A stretch of 64,000 bases of DNA from contig CM030706.1 in assembly GCA_017979445.1 (NCBI GenBank), forward strand, positions 17,470,967-17,534,966, read 5' to 3'. A program made the translations under genes and the position numbers. Below the pieces are notes generated by a model that saw nothing but the letters and a program-made list of their open reading frames with translations, did not search any database and was not told where the DNA came from. This stretch comes from Akebia trifoliata. Lineage: Eukaryota > Streptophyta > Magnoliopsida > Ranunculales > Lardizabalaceae. Shown in pieces: positions 1-11,584 of the stretch (within the stretch, counting starts at the first letter, position 1; each line of letters begins with the position of its first letter).

Positions 1-982
1 ATTCTTGTAATTCCAATTGGGGTAACTTGAACTTACATCAATGTTTGCCACACAATGGTTGGAAAGGAATTAATACTTGGCTCAATAAAGGACACTCAAA
101 TTCTTTTTTATCAAACTTTCACCTTATTAAGTGATATAAAGGCTTTTACTTCTTCTTACGGGCATTAAAATGCTTTGGTTCACCCAAAACAAGAGCTAGA
201 ACCCTAGGAAGAGTTCTTCCATTCTCTCACAAAGTTTTAGAACCTGGTTTCACTCCAAAACTGAAAGGTCACAAATCGCCTTCTTCTTGCTTTAATGAAT
301 AATTTTTATTCTTTTCAGAAGGTTGAAGAAATCACCAAAGCTTTGGGACAACCAAATGGGTAGAAGGTTGATGCTTGTGGATGAGATATATCAGCCCAGT
401 GAGCATTGTGCATAATGTTGCAGAAAAAGAAGCTTCCAACCTACAATTAGACTGATTGAGACAATATCTCACACATAGGAAGACTCATCCTCATGCCTTA
501 TTCTTCAGCTCGTTTCGACTAGGCCTTTCTCACCTTTGTAAACCTTATTAATTGAATGTAGACAACTGTGCTACAAAAACCATTCCCTGTTCATTTTGTC
601 TAAAAAATAAACTTTAACATGGCTTCCTATGAGTTAAGATGTCCACGCTATCAAATCCCACTACTGATTGAGTGTAAGTTTCTTCATTACGATGATATGA
701 ATAATGGTTGCCAATTTTCGATCCAAGATAATAATTTTTCTAGAAAGTTTTCATAGAAGAATCAGTTTTCTTCACAATATGCTATGGGCACTTGTCCTTA
801 ACCCTGTTTCCACAAAAGGAGTTAACTGTAGTACTTCTGATATTTTCATATTTCATTTGGATAGTTCCCTTGAAAGTTCTAAAAAAAAAAATCATGTACA
901 ATCACCAGGGCTACAACTAATATGGAAGAGACTCAGACAAACCTTTAGCCTAATTTCTCTCGTTTGAATTTGAATTATGTCC
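1..982. other. Non-coding stretch, no gene recognised
   Basis: AT-rich sequence with stop codons in all frames. The short open stretch at 704-967 resembles no family I know and has no codon pattern to support it. Near 310-350 a pyrimidine tract ending in cag precedes a short open stretch, which could be a chance splice acceptor. If the first exon at 3394-3582 belongs to a gene transcribed leftward, this stretch could be part of its first intron; I saw no second exon. Confidence 0.4.
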
Positions 983-990
983 CTTGCCAC

Positions 991-1386
991 CAGGAGCGGA
1001 GCCATGATTTTCTTATAAAGGGAACAAACTATAGTTGTCCGATAAGGTTGAAGAACATGAATATGAGTGTTGTTAAGGAGAAAATTCAAGGGTTTTTTGT
1101 TAAAGGTTGAAGAAAAGGCATTTAGGTCATTTCTTATTAGTCCATAACAGAACACCTAAGTCAAAGGACAATGTCATCAATAGGGGTAGGGGCAACTGCC
1201 AAATATTAACTAAATAGAGGAGTTCTAATAAACCCAAAAACTTGAGTGGGTGTGGAGGCAACTGCCAAAAGTTTATTAACATGATGAAAACTCAAAATAT
1301 ATCAAATTATCAAGAGGACAATGCAAGTTTTTAAAAAATTTGTGCGGGCAAGTGCCCCCATTGCCCCAACTGTAAATCCTCCCCTG
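991..1386. mobile_element. hAT-type miniature element (non-autonomous)
   Basis: The 396-bp stretch is flanked by a perfect 8-bp direct repeat, cttgccac, at 983-990 and 1387-1394. It starts CAGGAGCGGAGCC and ends GGATTTAC's complement followed by CCTCCCCTG, so the outer ten bases of the two ends match at 8 of 10 when one is reverse-complemented. An 8-bp target duplication with CAGNG-type ends is typical of the hAT superfamily. There is no transposase, so it must have been mobilised by an element elsewhere. The right half carries two copies of a GGCAACTGCC-like motif. Boundaries are secure because of the duplication; the superfamily call rests on duplication length and terminal bases. Confidence 0.85.
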
Positions 1387-1394
1387 CTTGCCAC

Positions 1395-2942
1395 TCACTT
1401 CATTTGCAAATTCAGCAATTGGACGTATGGAAAAAAATAAACACACACGCACACACATTTCTTCATGGTGATTGCAATGGAAAGGTATAAAGCATGTCCC
1501 CCCAACACAACATCATTTAAACTCAAACTCTTCTTACATGTTTCAGGAAGTTTGATAATATTCTTCTTTGTACTTCACTATAGATAAGCTTCAGATTGGA
1601 TATTTTCATAGTGAACCTATCCCATCCAAGATTTTGATCTCTCTTTTCCCTAGTCAAGTTATTATAGGAAACATCATTGGAATTGGCGGCCAAGTGAGTC
1701 TCCTCATGCTCCTACCAACCTTCTAGAGTATAATTTTGAAATGAATGATTTCCGGCCCTTTATTCTGTTTAGGACTTTCAGGCTACCTCCAATCTTGTCG
1801 ACCATTTTCTTTCTGATTCCAAATATGCTATGGAGCTTTTAATTCATTCCAAATACTTGAACACGCACCCATTGTCATTTGCTTCCCAGGGAAAGTCTAT
1901 TAGATTTGTGGGGATATTCACTAGATCCCATTTTGAACTGCAGTATTTGTTATGCCCTCCTTGACACAATCATTTAAGATTTGTGCTTTCCATCCATCTT
2001 TCGTCAATAGAAGCATCATCTAACAATGACTTATCTGGTGGTTCCTAAAGGTATTCCTCAATCTGTATTTTACAAGACCACCAAAAACAACTCATAGCAC
2101 AGGAAGAAGTTGTAACACATACCACGAAGGATATCCAACAACTTTTCTTTTTTTCCCATGTTTCTGGGTGCTGCCGGGGTGGGGAGGGAGGGGCGTGGAC
2201 TCGAAATGAAATTGTGTACTGGACCATAAATATTGGGGAGAGGCTCAATGCGTACAATTGATTAAAACATGAATATATTGTTTAACCTTCATGTAGTATA
2301 TAGTAGTGCCGGTAGGACAAACTACAACCAATCAGTAGAATCCCCTTGTAGAAGGGACCAAGTCCCAAAAGACTTGGAAGAAACAAACCATACCCTCTTC
2401 ATCTGGAAGGCTGCCCATAAAGCTATAGCATTGGAATGAAAAGGAAACTAGATAAAATCAGTTACCAAACAAAGAAATAAAATAATACTATTAAAATTAA
2501 ACAAACTAGAATTTAACCCTAAAAGCTGGAAAAAAGCAACAGAACTTGAGCCAATTTGAGTGGAAAGGGCACCGTTATAGACTAAAAGCTAGTGTCAAGC
2601 ACTACTCACATGAACTCCTCCCTCCTAGAAGACAATCCACACTTAAATTCAACCGAAGGTCCACTTAACCAGAATTACAACCAGATAATGATTCATAATA
2701 AGCAATTTCAGAAAATTCCATAACAGAGAGAAATGAATTGCCCACATGAATTTAATCTTCACACTAAAAAAAATGTATCAATACTAAAGCAAAAGCAACC
2801 AAACAAAAGGCAGAACATTTGAATCACCATTTGAAAAGCATAATAAAAGAGAAATGAAAATTTTTAAATTTTCATAAAATGTAAAGGAAGAAAAAGTCTC
2901 AGAACCAAGCTTTAGTACTGGATCAAAAAATGGAAAAAATTC
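1395..2942. other. Non-coding stretch, no gene recognised
   Basis: Mixed AT-rich DNA. Between about 1590 and 2050 the plus strand has several moderately open pieces in different frames that could be an old, heavily frameshifted coding fragment, but I recognise no family. A G-rich tract lies near 2170-2205. No terminal repeats or element ends were found. Confidence 0.35.
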
Positions 2943-3345
2943 TGAACCAAAATGTCAAATACCCATCTGAATTGAAACCAGAACAACCAAATTTACAAAA
3001 TCCAACTAATAAACAGATTTCCACTTAAATCACTCCACATAAGCTAAACATTTTGCATACAGAATATTCTAAAAAATGAAATAAAAATACAGAAATAGGA
3101 TGAAAAAAAAAAAGCCAATTAACAAATAGACATGAACTAGTGTTGAACCAAAATGTCAAATACAGATTGAATTGAAACCAGAACAACCAAATTTAAAGTA
3201 CCCATTAACAAAATCCAACCGATAAACAGATTTTCACGTAAGTCACTTCACATAAGCTAAACATTTTGCATAAAGAATATTCTAAAAATTCAAATAAAAA
3301 TACAGAAATAGGAATAAATTTTTAAAAAATAAAAATAAAAATTAA
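2943..3345. repeat. Tandem duplication of about 200 bp, two diverged copies
   Basis: Copy one starts at 2943 and copy two at 3144, each beginning TGAACCAAAATGTCAAATAC. Both then share, in the same order, GAATTGAAACCAGAACAACC, an AAACAGATTT block, CATAAGCTAAACATTTTGCAT and a closing AATACAGAAATAGGA. Copies differ by substitutions and short indels. The pair sits just downstream (minus strand) of the exon at 3394-3582, so would be intronic if that gene is real. Confidence 0.85.
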
Positions 3346-3393
3346 TAACTAAATAACAGAGCAAAAAAAAAATTAATGAGAGAGAAGAAAGAC

Positions 3394-3582
3394 CTGAATT
3401 GTTGCCCACACTGAGACAGCTAGCAGAACCCAATTGGAGAGTGGCAGGAGCCATCGTTCGATAACCCAAGCAACTAAAACTATAGAAACTAAAAAGGGAA
3501 ACAGAGGCCTATCCACCATGACATGGCTCAAGAATTTTTCAGCCTCTTTAACGTATAAATCCCTCTTTGATTTTACCGACAT
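3394..3582 (-). CDS. First exon of a C2-domain membrane-anchored protein gene (partial)
   Basis: The minus strand opens at ATG 3582-3580 and runs 63 codons to 3394, where CAG is followed by GTCTTTCTTCTC, a plausible splice donor in phase 0. The peptide has a basic N-terminus (MSVKSKRDLYVKEAEKFL), then a hydrophobic segment at about residues 31-42, and a second at about 48-63 with SNWVLLAVSVWATIQ. I recall a similar start (basic N-terminus, hydrophobic hairpin, motif ERW...SNWVPLAVAVWATIQ) in plant C2-domain, synaptotagmin-like lipid-transfer proteins of the NTMC2 type, where it anchors the protein in the ER membrane. The next expected exon was not found in the 3.39 kb to the window edge. So either intron 1 is long and the gene continues off the window, or this is an orphan exon. 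The reading frame is intact. Confidence 0.6.
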
Positions 3583-3935
3583 TTCTTCTATCTCTGCAAC
3601 TATTACTAATAGTCAGTCCTTCATGGATTGCTCTAAGAAAAGAAAGAAGAAAGTTTCAGATACAATGGTTTTCAGGAATGTAGCTCTAGATACCTTCTCT
3701 GAACTTGATAGAGAAGCGAATCAGTTTTCTTTGAAGAAGAGCAGCAAAGGAAAGGAAGCTGAAGGTTTGAGAGAATTAAGAGAGACGGAACAACCTACAA
3801 CCAGAAAACGCCAGAAATATAGTTAGTTCCAATTTATGATGGAAATGATTTTATCAGGCATACTTTTCAGACTACCATATACTAAATATTTATTACACGT
3901 CTATCAGTAACCAAAAACAAATATATATAATAAAC
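3583..3935 (-). promoter_or_regulatory. Candidate 5' UTR and promoter of the exon at 3394-3582
   Basis: Read on the minus strand, the 250 bp upstream of the ATG are pyrimidine-rich (CTTTCTTCTTTCTTTTC, CTCTCTTAATTCTCTC), as in many plant 5' leaders. A TATATATA run lies at about 3923-3930. The ATG context is GAAGAAATGTCG, with A at -3. The opposite strand has an open frame at 3434-3826, which I take to be a by-product of this leader. Inference only. Confidence 0.3.
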
Positions 3936-4007
3936 GGGTCAGGATCCGTAGACACATAAAACTACTCATAAAGTCACAACGTGTTTTATCTTACATGGGT
4001 ATGGGAA

Positions 4008-4190
4008 CGAATTAATTTTTAGTGAGGACAAAAATCAATTCATTCTGAAATTTTTAATCTTATCAAAAGTAATTTACAAAAAATGAATAGTGTAGAATTC
4101 TTCAACTTGTAAATATAAGGTTAGAAATTTCAAAATGGGCTGATTTTTGGTGAGTATGATCTCTTCACAAAAATTCAGTCTATTCCGAAC
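4008..4190. mobile_element. Decayed relative of the palindromic miniature element at 11585-11938
   Basis: This stretch shares long blocks with the interior of the 354-bp palindromic element: AGTAATTTACAAAAAATG, TTCTTCAACTTGTAAATAT, then a GGTTAGAA...GGGCTGATTTTTGGTGAG block and GATCTCTTCAC. The outer terminal arms seen in the other copy are not recognisable. It is therefore an older fragment of the same family. The sequence to about 4,330 may continue it, but I could not align that part. Confidence 0.7.
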
Positions 4191-4439
4191 CTTTTTGCCC
4201 ATATAAGACAAAAAACGTTGTAATTTTATGAGTCTATCGATCCTCATCCGCAAATCTTTTTGAATTTTGATTGGTGTTCTGTGAGCATTGATCATAATTT
4301 TAAGAGTCACCTCAAATTGATATAACTCCAACGAGTCATCCCAAATTTTAAAAGTTAAATAAGTTTGATTTTATTAAGGGTAAATCATCAAAACAATATA
4401 CATTTCAAACCCCTTAGTAAGCTCTAAGACATTTGGATA

Positions 4440-5450
4440 CCGCATTTTTTGATAAATAAGTTATGAGTCATGATTTTTGACTCCCCCTCTAACACACACC
4501 CCCATACACCCTCTGACTTGGCATGAGTTAAAACTTGGATGTGATTTTTGTGATCACCTCGAGATTCTCAAGCTCTTGATTGATCTGTAACTCCTTGGGG
4601 TCTTGATGTTCCTTGTTCCACGAAGCCTCTGATGCTAAAGTCAGAAAATAGAAAAAGATATATCCCTTTTTAGAGAGAGGAACTACATACCTTTCAGTGT
4701 GAGGCTCATCCTCTATTTATAGGGAAATAAGCCTTCCTTTATGCGTTTTCCTTTTCTCTCTCCTTCTATTTTGGGATGAGAATCGTGTGAAATCATTATC
4801 TAAGAGTCTGTCCTAAATTGTGATGCTCAAATCCTGAGAATTGAGGTATTAGAACTCTTTTTGTTCACGGAACTCCATTTCCCTGATAGTCATTTGAACC
4901 CCTTCCCTCAGTACATTACCCGAGTGTTATCTATATTTAGATAAGAATACTGTCCCCTGTGGAACCTCTCATTTTCCACTGACACGTATCACTATCTTGG
5001 AGATTAGGAAATTTATCCCTCCACAATGCTCCCTTTAAAAAGGTCAGGAGCATCCCATCCTTTCGAGAAATTATATTACCTTATCTTTGAGCTCGAAAAT
5101 TCTTGACCTCGAGACTCTGAAACAACATAAGTCAAGTTAGTTACGTGTTCCTAATTAATTAATCGTTCCACATGTCCTTTCCTTATTGGTCTGCAAGCTT
5201 GAGCCGTCATTCCATTATGAGTGTTCATTCAATGCTAGCGTTTGGTATTTCAAATGGTCATTTCTTTCCACATGGCGTTCCCTAATTGGTTTGGTACGAG
5301 GCGCGTTGTGGTCCATCTCCTCGATTTTGGGGCATATTAATGGAGAGGACAACCTATTATGAGCCATATGTTCTAGGCAACCCTGGCCATTGGATGGGCC
5401 ACAAATCTTGAGGTTATCCTTCTTATAAAAACTCCTTTTCCCTTTCCCAT
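4440..5450 (-). mobile_element. LTR of a Retand-like Tat element (approximate ends)
   Basis: On the minus strand this stretch has a TATA box CTATAAATAG at 4713-4722. Seventy bases downstream is TGACTTTAGCATCAGAGG (4626-4643), a motif I know from the R/U5 part of many plant Tat-lineage LTRs (TTAGGCATCGGAGG-like). It follows the opposite-strand ORF in the position expected of the 3' LTR. No second copy lies in the window and I could not fix the TG/CA ends or a target duplication, so the limits are estimates. Confidence 0.5.
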
Positions 5451-5479
5451 TTTTTATTTTTCTTCATTTCTCTTTTGAA

Positions 5480-7560
5480 ATGCTGCCATTTTTTCCTTGT
5501 TTCCTCTCTGAGAACTTCAAGCTTTCCTCTACTCGATTCTTCGACCAAGTTCTGTTCGTCTTTCTCTTTCTTTGCCTTAGGTACTCATTTCTCCTTTTGT
5601 TTTTCATTTTCTTATATCTATTTTTCCTTTTTTGGACCTTTTTTTCTTCTTCTGTTGCCTTAAAAAAAACATGGGAAAAAAAGCCTTATATGGAATATTT
5701 CAGGTCTACTTTCGATATCCCTTATTTCGTAGCCACTGAGTGGTGTGATGAACCTAATCTCAAGGAAACTTGGGATAAGGACATCACTACTATGTTCTAG
5801 GGTCAATTTTGAGCTGGCCTCAGAATACCTCTTATTCCTCTAATTCGAGAGGTCCTAAATTACTACAAAAGGCCCCAAGTAAGATGATTGGGAACTTCTT
5901 TCGCTTGATCTATATGGTTGAGTTGATGAACTCTCGGCTCCCCGTGGGTCAAAAACTTGGCTTGGTGGATATTTGAGCCTAATTTAGGCTCTCTTGGACC
6001 CCCAAAGAGGCCTAGATTTTATTATTTGCTAAAGAAGCAAGGACGATAGACCTTGCTTCAACTCCCCCAGACAGATAAGGAGTTGTTTCCCGACCCCGTC
6101 TGACTTGTAGGTTTTTGATAGTATGTTCAGGGGTAATTTTCTCTTGCTCTCAAGAACCCTTATTTCAATTGGTCTGGTAAGGCCTATTGCCTTGACCTGA
6201 CCTCATTTCTTTATATTTTTCATGTGTTTTTCTCTTTTTACCTTTTTCTAGCCTTACTAATTTTGGTCATTTTGCAGTTGTTAAGGACAAGATTCCCCCT
6301 CCTGCTCATGTTCTCAACCATCCTTCATGACAGAGAGTTTATGAAGAGGTTGACCTCCCTGTCTCTTGCTCTCCTCATCACTACTTCTCTTCAACTAGGA
6401 GAGGGTTCTTCCTAACCCTTTCAATCCAACCTCATTTCTTTTTTAACCTCAAGTCTTCCTTCGATACTGAGACAAACGAGGAAATGTATTCTCAGTTGGT
6501 AGCCCACAAACCCAGCCGTAGGAAGTGTTCCACCAACCTCTTCGTGCCTTCCCTCCCCAACCAATCCTTCTCCACTGTTTGCCCCCAACCTTACCCAACT
6601 CAATACACAACCTTGGGAAGGTGAACTGGCTGGCCAGGTAACCAAAACTAGCTTGGAGGGGTAGCCTCCAAGTAAAAGTTAAAAGCGCAATGTTTCCTTA
6701 AGGGATCAGGAAGTGACCCTCATCCCTTTTACATGGCCCATGGAGCCAGAGGCTCCTTTGCGCAAGGGTCCCTATCAAAAGAGAAGGTCCTCGCTTTGAG
6801 GACCCCGAGGGGTGCCTCGGCATTATCTGTGCTTGTTAGAAGGGAGCTTTCTCCCTTCCGATAAGAAGCGGTTGCCGATTTCCTCGAGAAGGACCAAGTG
6901 TCCTTTCTTGATGAGCTCTACAACTACTTAGCTCAGATACATTTGACATTTTTCTCCTATCTTATTTATCTTTTTCACCTTATCTTTCATATAATTATTC
7001 GTTTGTTTTTGCCTCCCAGGTGGAGCACGACATCTTTCCCAAAGCTCGGGGGTGAACTGATGCACTCTAGAGCTTGTGTTCTTATTGCTCATCTTTGGAG
7101 GCCAAAAAGAGAAAGGTCTCTAGCCTGAAAGGTTGGGTGGAGGACCTTTAGGGAAATCTTAGAGTTTGGAGGAGAAGTTGATCCAGAGCATCATGGATTT
7201 TGAAGGCGGGGTGAATCGATTGAACCAGAAATTGAAAGAGCTAGTCAAGGAGAATGAAGAAGCGAAGAAAAAAGCTTTGGAGGACCAAAAGGTGAAACTC
7301 CAATGCCAGCTCGATGAGAATGTTAAGGAGTAGGAGGAAGCTCTAGAAGAAAAAAAGCTCTTACTACTAAGCTCGATGCTAAACTTGTTGTGCTTAGGGC
7401 AAAGTCTGGTCATATCCTCGAAGGACGCTCTGACCACATCTACTTCTTCCATCCCTCTAACCTCTATCTATGTTGACTCTACTCTCCCCTATTCCAACTC
7501 TTCTAATATAATTTCCCTTGAGGGGGCTAACTTGCCTACTAACACGTTCAAAGTCTAAGC
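5480..7560 (+). pseudogene. Opposite-strand ORF of the Tat element, gypsy-type transposon protein (decayed)
   Basis: The plus strand, opposite to the pol at 8470-9980, carries a broken coding region. At 5816-5872 it reads GLRIPLIPLIREVLNYYKR, which resembles the start of the 'putative gypsy type transposon' domain (PF04195) of plant elements. Further pieces in shifted frames follow to about 6,200, including a KMIGNFFRLIYMVELMNSR stretch. At 7190-7420 a charged heptad-like region (QKLKELVKENEEAKKKALED) is a coiled coil with one in-frame TAG at 7331. A TATA-like TTATAAAA lies at 5423 upstream of the first ATGs. Antisense ORFs between pol and the 3' LTR are known from Retand and other Tat elements, and the position here fits. 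Many stops; not functional. The family call is from memory of the domain. Confidence 0.5.
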
Positions 7561-7676
7561 CTTTGTAATCTTTCCTTTCATATTAGTGAAAAATATTTTT
7601 TGGATAACCTTTTCTTGTTTGTTTTATTTAACTTCCGACCTCTAACATGTAATTTTTTTTTTTTACTTCTTTTCCC

Positions 7677-8232
7677 TTTTTCTTATGCACTTAGTTAAGC
7701 TTATTCCTTTAGTGAACCAATCCTTTTGCCTTATAATTTTTTTTGCTTCACTCACCTCATAGTGTAAAGCTCGGTTCCCTCATGAACCGACCCATTTTCC
7801 TTATATATATAGTTTGCTTCACTTGCCTCATAGAATTAAGCTCGATTTCCTCAAGAATTGACCCTTTTGCCTTATATAATTTTTGTTTCACTCACCTCAT
7901 AGAGTAGAGCTCGGTTTCCTCAAGAACCGACCATTTTTCCTTATAAAAGTTTTTGCTTCACTCACCTCATGGAGTGAAGCTCAATTCTCTCACGAACATA
8001 CCTTTTTGCCTTATATAGATTTTGGTTCATTCGCTTCATAGATTGAAGCTCAGTTCCTTCACAAATTGACCTTTTTTGCTTTGTACCATTTTTGTTTCAC
8101 TCACCTCATAGAGTGAAGCTTGGTTCTTTCACGAATTAGCCTTTTTTTCCTTATATAGATTTTGGTTCACTCACCTCATCGAGTGGAGCTCGATTTATTC
8201 ACGAACCAACCATTTTGCCTTATATAATTTCA
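7677..8232. repeat. Tandem array, about 70-bp unit, 8 copies
   Basis: Copies of a unit beginning TTCACTCACCTCATAGAGTG start at 7747, 7818, 7887, 7957, 8026, 8096 and 8166, so the pitch is 69-71 bp. A more diverged unit precedes 7747. Each unit has a small inverted pair around AGCTCGGTTCC...GAACCGACC, then a T-rich part with CCTTATATA. The array lies between pol and the opposite-strand ORF, where Retand elements are known to carry an amplified repeat. Confidence 0.9.
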
Positions 8233-8469
8233 AAGAATCCATTTGCAAATGTGAAGTATTATTAAGCAATAAAACCTTTTATTAAAAATAATTGAGACAA
8301 ATTGGGGTTTTTCCCCTTTAAATCCTTATAAACAAAACTTGAACCAAATCCTACTGAGTAAGAAAATAAACTCCTACTGATAGTTAAAAATAAATCCTAC
8401 TAATGAAACTAATATCCTTTTACTAATATTATCTTTTTAAATTAAATACGTTTTAGGGTGACTCAATTG

Positions 8470-9980
8470 AATCACCAATCGTTGATTTCAAGTGGTAGGC
8501 TTCTATTTTCTTGAGCTTTTTTATCATGTAAGGACTTTCTTAGTTTTCTACGAGTTTACCACTATTCAAGACCTGTGTATTCTGGAAGACGTTCCTCAAA
8601 ACCAAATCTCCTGATTTGAATACTCTTTTGTGCATCATCCGGTTGTGAAACCTTTTCAATTCTTAATAGTACCTTCCAAGCCATTTCAATACTCACTCTC
8701 TCATTTCATCCATCCAGTCAAGATTCTGAGCTATAAGTTCTTTGTTGATGATATCCCCAGTTACCTGTGTCCATCTTGTAAGCACTTGTATTTCTGATAG
8801 GATTATGGCTTCCATCCCGTAAGTTAAGGCCAATGGGGACAGACCCATGCCCCTACGAGTGGTAGTTCAGTAAGCCCATAACATGTTATACTGCTCGTTA
8901 ACCTATCTTTCCTTCCGCTCATACAACTTATTTTTTAGGTTATCCAAGATCATCTTATTTAATGCCTCTGCTTGTCGGTTCTTTTGGGGTTACCTAAATG
9001 TGGAGTTCAGTCTTCGGATTTTGTACTCCTAGTAGTAGATTAGTGCCTACCTCCCTTTGAATTGCTTCTTGTTGTAAGTTACCACAACATAGGGTATCTC
9101 GAACTTTGTTATAATCTGTTCCCATAAGAACTTGATCACGTCTTCCTCTTTGATCTGAGCTAACGGCACAACCCTTATCTATTTGGTGAAGTAATCCATC
9201 CCTATGAACAAGAATTCTTTTTTTTAACTAGTTCGAGGAAATGACCCCATGATATCCAGTCCCTAGATGGTGAAGGGCCACGGACTAGTGATAGGGTGGA
9301 GTTCCTCGGATGGTTGGTGTATCATCTGAGCATGTCGTTGGCACCTATCACATTTCTAAACACACTTATTAACATCCTTTTTCATGTATGGCTAGTATCC
9401 TTGAGTTTTGGCTTTGTGGGCGAAAGACTTTCTTCTTGAGTGGTTTCTCAAACCCCTTTGTGTATTTTTCCCAAGACTAGTTGTGCCTCATCTGAACTTA
9501 GACACCTCAAGTACGGGCCTCCATAGGATATCCAGTAGATCTTTCTATCTATTATAAGATATTGACCCACCTTCCTTTTTTATTTCCATGCCTCCTTCTT
9601 GTCTTCGAGTAACACTCCCGATTTGAGATAATTATTATCTCATCTTTCCAATTAGCCTCGGATCTATCTACATACAATATCTTACCTTCTCAAGCTCGAT
9701 GTTCGTTTTGTCTTGGAATTCAACTGTTATAGTTTGGGTCTCTATATCTCTAAGCATTAATTCTACATATACCAACGAGTCTGCATGATGGTTATCATCC
9801 CTGAATATCCTTATTATTTTCATCTTCTTGAGCCCTGACATCTCCTCCTGAACGAGTTCTACATACTCAGACAATCTCTCATCCTTTGCTTGATATTCCC
9901 TTTTGAACTATTCAACTACTAGTTGGGAGTCTGAGTAGTCCTGCAACTCTTGAATTTTCAAACTACTATAGGCCAAAATG
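8470..9980 (-). pseudogene. RNase H and integrase remains of the Retand-like Tat element
   Basis: On the minus strand the order is RNase H then integrase. At 9980-9668 the end of the second, archaeal-type RNase H can be read: YSDSQLVVE, a stop, then KREYQAKDERLSEYVELV and FRDDNHHADSL with its conserved Asp. Integrase core traces follow with many stops. At about 8640-8470 the C-terminal part reads RFHNRMMHKRVFKSGDLVLR and NVFQNTQVLNSGKLVEN, the usual GDLVLR motif. Reverse transcriptase, protease and gag are missing. The element is thus truncated at its 5' side near 9,980, before the chromovirus LTR at 10,378. Confidence 0.8.
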
Positions 9981-10377
9981 TACCCACATCATGAATCATA
10001 ATCAATGATTCAAACACCATTATGGATGATCAGAGTCCTATGAGCACCATGTGTAAAGAAATCAAGAGTTGAAGATTTCGAAATTCAAAGAATTGACCAA
10101 AAAAAATAAGAAAATCAAATACCGATTGGTGAAGAAGCAATGATGTTGTCCAAATCGCTACATAAATAGGGTACTGTATTCAAACCGTTATATCACCATA
10201 TAATGATTCCAGTCTCCCCGCTTGATTAATAAATGTAGTTCCCTACATGTTTCCAAGAACATACTCATTATGTATGTGGCACTTTGGGAACACTAATACA
10301 ACTCCCCATGTCAAATCTTGAGGTACTAGATGGCGTTTAGAGACTTCGGCATGGTCTCTTTTATTTATGTTAGCATT
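9981..10377. other. Unassigned 400-bp stretch
   Basis: Between the truncated Tat pol and the chromovirus LTR. AT-rich with stops in all frames; no repeat, terminal motif or coding trace was recognised. It may be the original target DNA or an eroded part of the Tat element. Confidence 0.4.
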
Positions 10378-11534
10378 CCAAGGCACTCAAAAATCTTGCT
10401 AAACTAATTACATTATATCCAAACTATATATACACAAAATAAACAAGCAGCGAAAGACTAAATACCTCTAATAACATAAACTAGATCAGAGTGCGAATGA
10501 AGTAAAAAATATACATGATTTACAAAATACTTTCCCACTAACATAGTCCTAACCCTCTACCCAAAATCTATATACAACCTGGACAGACTGACGTGGCTAG
10601 TAAGTATAGCCCCAATACTCACTAGATCACGAACTCTGATATTTTATTTGATAAACCAGATAATCCTCACTAACACTCTACACTGGCCTCGTCAAGTGTA
10701 GAACCTGAAACTAAAAAAATAGAGAAGGAAAGGGTGAGTAACAATGGTTACCCAATAAGTAAACAAACAATTTTGACTAATAACCTCTCCTAGCATGAAT
10801 GAATAAGCATTCTCAATCATTTCAATTTATGTACAGTTTTGCAAGATAAACTAGGATTAACTGGTATATATAACTAGGGTTGAGCAACTAAACAGTTAAA
10901 ATTCATGTTATGATAATCTGTAGTACTCATACTATAACATTTTCTTTTATACAATTCTAATAGATAAAATTGAAACATTAAACATGCTTTTCATTTTATA
11001 ATTCATAATAATCCAACAAACACATAAGATACAATGGTGGAGTAGTGGAATTAAAAAGTTGGGATTCTACAACAGGATCGCTCTCAGTCGGGACATGGTG
11101 TTCTAATAGTAAAGTGTTAGTTCCTGATTTTGTGGCTGGTCATACATTACTACACTTGCGAAACCATTCATTCGGCTTAGGCTGGTCGTTTGACATGACC
11201 GTAAGCAATAAATCTCTTTTCAACGTGTCAAGACGCTTAACTACTATAGATAGTTATTGATCACTAACTAGCCATCTTCATTTATGCATATCAGGTGTGT
11301 TTGTGATTCCCATTATACATCTTCCTTCGTGTACCTTTACATTCCAAGTTCACTAATAAAGATAAAAAAAAAAAATAAACTTGAATTCATTGTGACTCCA
11401 CTCTCATACGTGTCCCATATCATGTATTAACTTTGTTGTTCCTACCGTACATCCCAAGATAGTATATCACTCTGAATAACATGATGGGTTATCCCTTCAT
11501 ATATTCACAAGTTTTTTAACAGTTCACAAAATAG

Positions 11535-11536
<2 letters not shown>

Positions 11537-11584
<48 letters not shown>
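11537..11584. repeat. (AC)n-(AT)n microsatellite
   Basis: A run of AC dinucleotides to 11570 continues as AT dinucleotides to 11584, directly abutting the palindromic element. A matching AT run follows that element at 11939-11956, so the element sits inside an AT microsatellite. Confidence 0.95.

Noticed and set aside
704..967. 87-codon frame on plus and its minus-strand partner at 892-1155
   Set aside because: No similarity or codon bias; the second crosses the end of the hAT element.
3434..3826. 130-codon plus-strand frame overlapping the exon at 3394-3582
   Set aside because: Antisense to a better-supported exon and its leader; no recognisable domain.
7677..8232. Centromeric or other satellite DNA
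   Set aside because: Only eight diverged copies, bounded on both sides by parts of one retroelement.
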